Below the pieces are notes generated by a model. The model had not been told where the DNA came from. It searched no databases and worked only from the letters and a program-made list of their open reading frames with translations. Positions 6,865-10,448 of a DNA stretch of 10,448 nucleotides are shown here, piece by piece. Source of the DNA: Holophagaceae bacterium (GTDB lineage: Bacteria; Acidobacteriota; Holophagae; Holophagales; Holophagaceae). The translations under genes were made by a program, and so were the position numbers. Each line of letters opens with the position of its first letter. The stretch's first letter is position 1. The stretch is taken from contig JANXQX010000337.1 in the NCBI GenBank assembly GCA_025353305.1, positions 1 through 10,448 of the forward strand. The letters are read 5' to 3'.

Positions 6865-6920
6865 TCCAGCCTGCGCTCCGGACAGCCATTCCGCTGTCTC
6901 CAGGAGCTATGCAGTTTGGA
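6865..6920. repeat. Strong composite hairpin upstream of purB
   Basis: Nested complementary blocks, from outside in, are TCCA/TGGA (6865-6868, 6917-6920), CTGC/GCAG (6871-6874, 6911-6914), GCTCC/GGAGC (6875-6879, 6903-6907) and GACAGC/GCTGTC (6881-6886, 6893-6898). They close on a 6-nt loop. Together they give 19 base pairs with small internal loops. The density of pairing suggests a real RNA helix. It starts 34 nt upstream of the purB start codon. No T-tract follows on either strand, so it is not an obvious terminator. Confidence 0.6.
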
Positions 6921-6976
6921 CCTTTCGCCCCTGAAGTTCGACGCCGGTAAATTGGTTCTTTTCCAAGGGGGCGAGG

Positions 6977-7068
6977 CCAAGGCTCGGGACCACCCACGCT
7001 CCCCCGTTTTCCCCCTCCTCAAGAATTGAAATAGCAACCGGAAATAACAGCAACTGGTCCCCTCTTGG
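6977..7068. repeat. Long-range inverted repeat in the purB leader region
   Basis: CCAAG (6977-6981) and GGGACCA (6986-6992) are complementary to CTTGG (7064-7068) and TGGTCCC (7055-7061). This gives 12 base pairs around a small asymmetric internal loop, enclosing 62 nt. A second hairpin, TTGGTG/CACCAA (7065-7070 and 7083-7088), shares bases with the outer arm, so the two pairings are partly mutually exclusive. The plus-strand version of the second hairpin contains a CTTCGG tetraloop. The pairings are seen in the sequence; any function is inference. Confidence 0.5.
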
Positions 7069-7259
7069 TGTCCGGCTTCGGCCACCAAATCTAGCCCAGC
7101 CTTGGCAGGGGGTAAGCGGCCCCAAGCCCGAAACCCCTAGCGACCAAAGCAGTTACCCGGGTTCCCATGGCGCCCACCGAGCCTTCCGGGCGGTCCCCCT
7201 CCCGTCAGGTAATCACGCTACGTCCCAACCCAGACGCGCTTACTCCCGTGTGCTGAAGT

Positions 7260-7289
7260 CTTATAAGTCTTTGTAATTATTACTGTTAG
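7260..7289 (-). promoter_or_regulatory. Possible sigma-70-type promoter for the purB operon
   Basis: On the minus strand, CTAACA (7289-7284, 4 of 6 to TTGACA) is followed after 18 nt by TATAAG (7265-7260, 5 of 6 to TATAAT). The elements sit in an AT-rich island that contrasts with the GC-rich leader. A start near 7252 would give an untranslated leader of about 420 nt before purB. The island also holds palindromes (CTTATAAG at 7260-7267, TTAGCTAA at 7286-7293), so it may bind a regulator or serve glyA on the other strand. I see only weak matches to a rightward promoter here. Confidence 0.4.
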
Positions 7290-7371
7290 CTAATTTTGCT
7301 CGTCGGCGCGGATTCCACTTTCCTTTCGTGCTGATTTAAACCTGTAGCCACATCCTGCATCGATAGTTGAT

Positions 7372-7387
7372 TGTTCCACATGGAACA
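7372..7387. other. parS-like centromere site (ParB-binding)
   Basis: TGTTCCACATGGAACA differs by one base from the chromosomal parS sequence TGTTCCACGTGGAACA, as known from Pseudomonas. The change is in the centre (CACATG for CACGTG). The arms are a perfect inverted repeat, extended by one more pair on each side (T7371/A7388). parS sites bind ParB, nucleate ParB spreading and help segregate the origin region. The site lies in the purB-glyA gap, outside any convincing gene, and gyrA, which is often close to oriC, is about 2 kb away. No parA or parB gene is in the window. Confidence 0.75.
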
Positions 7388-7401
7388 ACGCCCCAAAGGA
7401 T

Positions 7402-7454
7402 GGAATCGCGAATTCCGCGTGGACCTCCGTCTGGTTTGGTATCGCGGATTTTTT
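7402..7454 (+). promoter_or_regulatory. Candidate transcription attenuator in the glyA leader
   Basis: TCCGCG (7414-7419) pairs with CGCGGA (7443-7448), followed directly by six T (7449-7454), which gives a terminator-like element about 105 nt before glyA. A competing hairpin, GGAAT/ATTCC (7402-7406 and 7412-7416), uses three bases of the first terminator arm, so only one can form. A 27-codon frame (ATG at 7380 to TAA at 7463) runs across the element. It has no clear ribosome-binding site and is not rich in Gly or Ser codons. The terminator loop is long (23 nt), which weakens the case. Confidence 0.35.
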
Positions 7455-7547
7455 CTGGTTTAACCGGCTTGCCGGGTCTCGCCGTTGATCGGCGTCAACC
7501 TTGAATTCCATAAACCCCAAAGCCAGTCCCCATGCCAGAATTCCTTC

Positions 7548-7556
7548 AAGGGGGAG
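7548..7556 (+). promoter_or_regulatory. glyA ribosome-binding site that selects the GTG start
   Basis: AAGGGGGAG lies 3 nt before GTG at 7560-7562, with its purine-rich core at a workable distance. The open frame extends upstream to an ATG at 7485, but the extra 25 residues are unlike the family and have no such site. The GTG start is therefore chosen. Confidence 0.75.
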
Positions 7557-7559
7557 ACC

Positions 7560-8798
7560 GTGTACGAAGTTCTTCAGCGGGAAGATGCTGCGGTAATTGA
7601 GGCATTGCGGAATGAGCTTGATCGCCAGCGCCATCACCTCGAACTTATCGCGTCTGAAAATTATGCGTCGGTCGCGGTGATGCAGGCTATGGGCAGCCAC
7701 TTTACCAACAAGTATGCCGAGGGATATCCTGGCAAGCGCTACTACGGTGGCTGTGTGAACGTGGACGTTGTTGAATCCTTGGCACGGGACCGCGCCAAAG
7801 AACTCTTTGGTTCCGAACACGCCAACGTACAGCCCCATAGCGGCGCCCAGGCCAATATGGCGGTCTATTTTGCCATGCTGAAACCCGGTGACACGGTGCT
7901 TGGGTTGGCTCTGGCCCATGGTGGCCATTTGACTCACGGACACCCTCTCAACAGCAGTGGCGTGCTCTATAAATTCGTGGGCTACCACGTGCGCAAAGAG
8001 GACGAACGGGTAGACATGGACGAAGTTCGCAGCCTCGCCCTGGAGCACCGGCCCAAAATGATCGTTGTGGGGGCTTCGGCCTACCCCCGCACCTTTGATT
8101 TCCCCGCATTCCGCGCCATCGCGGACGAAGTCGGCGCCCTGGTGATGGTGGACATGGCCCATATTGCGGGACTGGTCGCGACGGGCCATCATCCAAGCCC
8201 CGTGCCGCACGCGGATTTCGTCACCACCACCACCCACAAGACATTGAGGGGACCACGCGGCGGCTTGGTCCTCTGCCGGGAAAAGTACGCCAAAGACCTC
8301 GACCGGGCAGTGTTCCCGGGCATCCAGGGTGGGCCGCTTATGCACGTGATCGCGGCCAAAGCTGTGGCCTTCGCGGAAGCGCTGCGGCCAGAATTCAAGG
8401 CCTACAGCGGGCAGGTTATCTCGAATGCTCAGGCCCTCGCTTCTGCGCTCGCGGACAAGGGTTGGCGGGTCGTCAGCGGTGGAACCGACAACCACCTGAT
8501 TCTGGTGGATGTCTTTGCCCAGGGGATCCTGGGGAACGAGGCGGAAAAGGTGCTGGACCGCGCCGGATTGACCGTCAATAAGAACGGCATTCCCTTTGAT
8601 CCCAATCCCCCGCTCAAACCTTCAGGGATCCGGCTTGGCTCCCCCGCTCTCACCACCCGGGGCATGAAGGAACCTGAAATGACCCAAATTGCGGCTTGGA
8701 TTGATCGCGCCCTCAGGGAGAAGGATGACGAAGCCGCCATCTCTGCGCTTCAGGAGGAGGTGTTCGCCCTGGGGGCACACTTCCCGATCCCAGAGTGA
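7560..8798 (+). CDS. glyA: Serine hydroxymethyltransferase
   Basis: GlyA is the PLP enzyme that converts serine and tetrahydrofolate to glycine and 5,10-methylene-THF. It is the main one-carbon source for purines, thymidylate and methionine. The 412-residue product has normal length. Motifs in order are 'LELIASENY' (27-35), '[16 protein letters not shown]' (49-64), 'QPHSGAQAN' (91-99), '[10 protein letters not shown]' (118-127), 'VDMAHIAGL' (197-205), '[14 protein letters not shown]' with PLP-binding Lys227, and '[14 protein letters not shown]' near the C-terminus. Translation starts at GTG 7560, supported by AAGGGGGAG just upstream and by homology beginning there. It is divergent from purB, and both feed purine synthesis. 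The leader (7290-7559) holds the parS-like site and a candidate attenuator. A 34-nt gap separates it from the next gene, so the two are probably cotranscribed. Confidence 0.98.
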   Translation: MYEVLQREDAAVIEALRNELDRQRHHLELIASENYASVAVMQAMGSHFTNKYAEGYPGKRYYGGCVNVDVVESLARDRAKELFGSEHANVQPHSGAQANMAVYFAMLKPGDTVLGLALAHGGHLTHGHPLNSSGVLYKFVGYHVRKEDERVDMDEVRSLALEHRPKMIVVGASAYPRTFDFPAFRAIADEVGALVMVDMAHIAGLVATGHHPSPVPHADFVTTTTHKTLRGPRGGLVLCREKYAKDLDRAVFPGIQGGPLMHVIAAKAVAFAEALRPEFKAYSGQVISNAQALASALADKGWRVVSGGTDNHLILVDVFAQGILGNEAEKVLDRAGLTVNKNGIPFDPNPPLKPSGIRLGSPALTTRGMKEPEMTQIAAWIDRALREKDDEAAISALQEEVFALGAHFPIPE

Positions 8799-8832
8799 AC
8801 GTGGAAAGCCGCGTGATTTTGGCCGCAAGCTG

Positions 8833-9267
8833 ATGGAATCCGATGGGCTGTTCGTTTATGGCGCACTTCGTGAGGGCGGGCCTAACCATGTCTGGTTGAA
8901 GCGCACGAAGCCCCTTGGGCACACTAGGGCCTATGCGCCAGGGCGCCTGTTTCATCTGGCAGAAACCCGTCAGGCCGCGATGGTATCTGGGGCCATGCCT
9001 GGCGCGCTGCCCCCAGGGTCGGGCTGGGTGCTTGGGGAGTTCGTCGGGTATGAGGATGAAGAGGGCTTGGAATCCGCGTTGGACGACCTGGACCAGCAGG
9101 AAGGCGTTTCCGAGGGCCGGTTCGAGCGCAAGATGGTTCCGGTCATCCTGGAAAGCGGCCAAACCTACGCCGCCTGGGCATATGTGTTCCCCGAGGAGCG
9201 CGTGCTTCGCTTGGAGCGTGAGGGCATCGAGCTCCCGGGTGGGGACTGGGGCGAGTATCTGGAATGA
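8833..9267 (+). CDS. Gamma-glutamylcyclotransferase-like (AIG2/GGCT-fold) protein
   Basis: This 144-residue protein has the family's N-terminal substrate loop 'LFVYGALREGG' (6-16), a central 'GWVLGEFVGY' strand, 'LDDLDQQEGVSEGRFER' (83-99) where Glu90 fits the catalytic glutamate, and a terminal 'AAWAYVF' strand (113-119). Members of the fold release 5-oxoproline from gamma-glutamyl amino acids or peptides, or have unknown substrates; this protein cannot be assigned further. The ATG at 8833 is chosen because the domain starts at once. The frame is open further upstream, overlapping glyA, but that part is a shadow. The Shine-Dalgarno is weak, and the gene starts 34 nt after glyA ends, so it may rely on glyA transcription. 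The gene ends at a shared terminator. Confidence 0.85.
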   Translation: MESDGLFVYGALREGGPNHVWLKRTKPLGHTRAYAPGRLFHLAETRQAAMVSGAMPGALPPGSGWVLGEFVGYEDEEGLESALDDLDQQEGVSEGRFERKMVPVILESGQTYAAWAYVFPEERVLRLEREGIELPGGDWGEYLE

Positions 9268-9270
9268 AAA

Positions 9271-9294
9271 GGGCCGCTTTCGCGGCCCCTTTTT
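9271..9294. terminator. Bidirectional Rho-independent terminator between the GGCT-like gene and gyrA
   Basis: A perfect 7-bp stem, GGGCCGC / GCGGCCC (9271-9277 and 9282-9288), has a 4-nt loop, TTTC on the plus strand and GAAA on the minus strand. AAAA precedes it on the left and C plus TTTTT follows it on the right, so each strand has a U-tract after the hairpin. It begins 3 nt after the stop of the rightward gene and overlaps the stop codon of the leftward gyrA. It can terminate both converging transcripts. Confidence 0.93.
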
Positions 9295-10448
9295 ATAGTC
9301 CCAGTTTCGGTTGCTGCCCGCTCTCGTCGGGACCGGGGCTGGCCAGCTCGGCGTCCACCACCAGGTCTTCTTCATCGTCGAAGGCCATGGCGCTGGCTTC
9401 GATCTTGGCTATGCCGACGACCTTGTCCTGGTTGGATCCAAGGTTCAGGAGCTTGACGCCTTGAGCCGCGCGGCCCGTCTTGCGGACCTCGTCGATAAGG
9501 AACTTGATGACCATGCCCTCCTGGCTGATCAGGAGACAACCTTCGCCGAACTTGACGAGTTTGAAGCCCACCACGGGGCCATTGCGAACACCCGCGCGGA
9601 TATTGATGACGCCTGTGCCGCCCCTGCCCTGAAGGCGGTAATCCTGCAGGAGCGAGCGTTTCCCGTAGCCCTTTTCGGTAACGGTGAGCAACATGCCGTG
9701 ATCGGCGGTGCTTTCGTCGGCCAGGACGCCTTCCGGCAAATCCGGCAGGGCATCGGCCACTTCCATGTCCACAATCCTATCACCAGACCCAAGGCGCATC
9801 CCTCGCACGCCAGTGGCTACTCGACCTACGGCGCGGATGTCTTCTTCCCCGAAGCGGATCGCCTTGCCCTGGGCGGTGGCCAACAGGATTTGCTGGTCCC
9901 CATGGGAGCGGCGTACCGCCACAAGACTGTTGCCGTCGTCGATGTTGAGCGCAATCAGTCCGTTGGCGCGAATATTCGCGTAAAGGCTGAGAGAAGTGCG
10001 CTTAACGGTGCCGTCGCTGGTCGCGAAGACGAGGTGTTCGCCGACCGGGAATTCTCGCAGCGCCATCAGCGTCACGACATTTTCGCCATCTTTCAAGCTG
10101 ATCAGGTTCTTGATGTGCTTGCCGCGGGTATTGGCGGCCACCTCCGGCAGATCGTAGACCTTGAGGGCGTAAACGTATCCGCGATCGGTGAAGGCCATCA
10201 GGGTGTCGTGGGCCTTGGTCAGGAAGAGTTGCTCGACAAAATCCTCGTCCTTGGTCTTCATGCCCAGCTTGCCCTTGCCGCCACGTTTCTGGCGGCGATA
10301 GGCAACCAGGTCTGTGCGTTTGATGTAGCCGGCCTTGGACATCGTGACGACCATCGGGTCGTCTGGAACCACATCTTCCATGCGGATGTTGCCGGAATAG
10401 CCCACGATTTCGGTTCGCCGGGGTTCCCCAAACTGGTCCACAACGGCC
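9293..10448 (-). CDS. gyrA: DNA gyrase subunit A, C-terminal part
   Basis: About 385 residues of the C-terminal end are in the window; the gene continues beyond the right edge. The start of the visible part, 'FGEPRRTEI', matches the junction where the C-terminal domain begins. The GyrA box appears as 'QKRGGKG' (canonical QRRGGKG). Because this box is needed for DNA wrapping and supercoiling, it separates GyrA from ParC. Repeated blade motifs of the beta-pinwheel follow, such as 'VFATSDGTVKRTSLS', 'LLATAQGKAIRF', 'GMLLTVTEKGYGKRS' and 'GCLLISQEGMVIKF'. The tail is acidic ('DDEEDLVVDAELASPGPDE'), as in many gyrases. The catalytic tyrosine and N-terminal breakage-reunion domain lie outside the window. 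The stop TAA is at 9295-9293, inside the shared terminator. Confidence 0.98.
   Translation of the reverse strand, partial: AVVDQFGEPRRTEIVGYSGNIRMEDVVPDDPMVVTMSKAGYIKRTDLVAYRRQKRGGKGKLGMKTKDEDFVEQLFLTKAHDTLMAFTDRGYVYALKVYDLPEVAANTRGKHIKNLISLKDGENVVTLMALREFPVGEHLVFATSDGTVKRTSLSLYANIRANGLIALNIDDGNSLVAVRRSHGDQQILLATAQGKAIRFGEEDIRAVGRVATGVRGMRLGSGDRIVDMEVADALPDLPEGVLADESTADHGMLLTVTEKGYGKRSLLQDYRLQGRGGTGVINIRAGVRNGPVVGFKLVKFGEGCLLISQEGMVIKFLIDEVRKTGRAAQGVKLLNLGSNQDKVVGIAKIEASAMAFDDEEDLVVDAELASPGPDESGQQPKLGL

Larger units (their letters stand above)
6832..7253 (-). other. Long GC-rich, highly structured non-coding stretch, candidate purB leader or independent RNA
   Basis: About 420 nt between the purB start and a possible promoter hold no convincing gene. 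The overlapping short open frames on both strands show no recognisable domain. The stretch is GC-rich and full of complementary segments. These include a composite hairpin (6865-6920), a long-range inverted repeat (6977-6992 with 7055-7068), a 6-bp hairpin (7065-7070 with 7083-7088), and GGGG/CCCC and GTAA/TTAC pairings further upstream. I looked for tmRNA (GGATTCGAC start, CCA end), RNase P RNA (GAGGAAAGTCCG), SRP RNA (GTCCGGAAGGAAGCAGC) and a ykkC/PRPP aptamer; none fits. It could be a regulatory leader of purB or a separate small RNA such as a divergent 6S RNA. The strand is inferred from the possible promoter and adjacency to purB. Confidence 0.45.

Noticed and set aside
6847..6866. TAGGGTTCCG on the minus strand, like a piece of the ykkC (guanidine/PRPP) riboswitch
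   Set aside because: The other conserved parts (GGTCCGAGAG and the AAAAGCCCGGGAGA-like segment) do not follow, and the purB start comes too soon.
6343..7029. 228-codon plus-strand frame running out of purB into the gap, and three short minus-strand frames at 6803-7125
   Set aside because: No domain or homology is recognisable and the frames overlap each other. The part in the gap is better explained as structured non-coding sequence.
7125..7165. GAACCCGGGTAACTGCTT on the minus strand, similar to a segment of RNase P RNA
   Set aside because: The invariant GAGGAAAGTCCG and the 3' ACAGAA...GGCTTA blocks are absent on the same strand.
7141..7200. CCCGGAAGG on the minus strand, resembling the GGAA tetraloop of SRP RNA
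   Set aside because: The conserved AGCAGCC internal loop and the flanking helix of SRP RNA are missing.
7290..8495. 401-codon open frame on the minus strand opposite glyA
   Set aside because: It lies antisense to most of glyA, shows no recognisable domain, and its length is explained by the GC-rich codon bias of glyA.

Overview
The window is dense, GC-rich bacterial chromosome (roughly 60% G+C by eye). It carries housekeeping genes (purB, glyA, gyrA) and one molybdenum-hydroxylase operon. No transposase, phage gene, CRISPR array, tRNA or rRNA was seen. The organism cannot be named from this alone. The gene content suits a Gram-negative-type chromosome with a ParABS system, because one near-consensus parS site lies between purB and glyA. 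A human-type adenylosuccinate lyase and a purB/Asd-like/ferredoxin/Mo-hydroxylase arrangement would suit an Acidobacteriota- or deltaproteobacterium-like lineage, but that is only a guess.

Left part (1-6831): everything reads leftwards. In transcription order the genes are purB (adenylosuccinate lyase), a degenerate aspartate-semialdehyde-dehydrogenase-like protein, a ferredoxin with 16 cluster cysteines, and the three subunits of a xanthine-dehydrogenase-family hydroxylase (Mo-cofactor, [2Fe-2S], FAD). The N-terminus of an RpiR-type regulator follows at the left edge. Gaps are 10 and 13 nt for the first junctions. There is an 88-nt gap with two perfect inverted repeats before the Mo subunit. 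The three hydroxylase genes overlap. This looks like one operon that couples a purine-nucleotide enzyme to a likely purine or N-heterocycle hydroxylase and its electron carrier.

Middle (6832-7559): a 728-nt gap without a convincing gene lies between divergent purB and glyA. The purB side could be transcribed as a leader of about 420 nt, GC-rich and full of complementary segments, including a hairpin of up to 19 bp. A possible leftward promoter sits near 7260-7289. The glyA side holds the parS-like site, a hairpin followed by six T with a competing hairpin (candidate attenuator), and a strong Shine-Dalgarno before a GTG start.

Right part (7560-10448): glyA (serine hydroxymethyltransferase) and a small gamma-glutamylcyclotransferase-like gene read rightwards. 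They meet the 3' end of gyrA, which reads leftwards, at a shared bidirectional terminator. Only the C-terminal DNA-wrapping part of GyrA is in the window.
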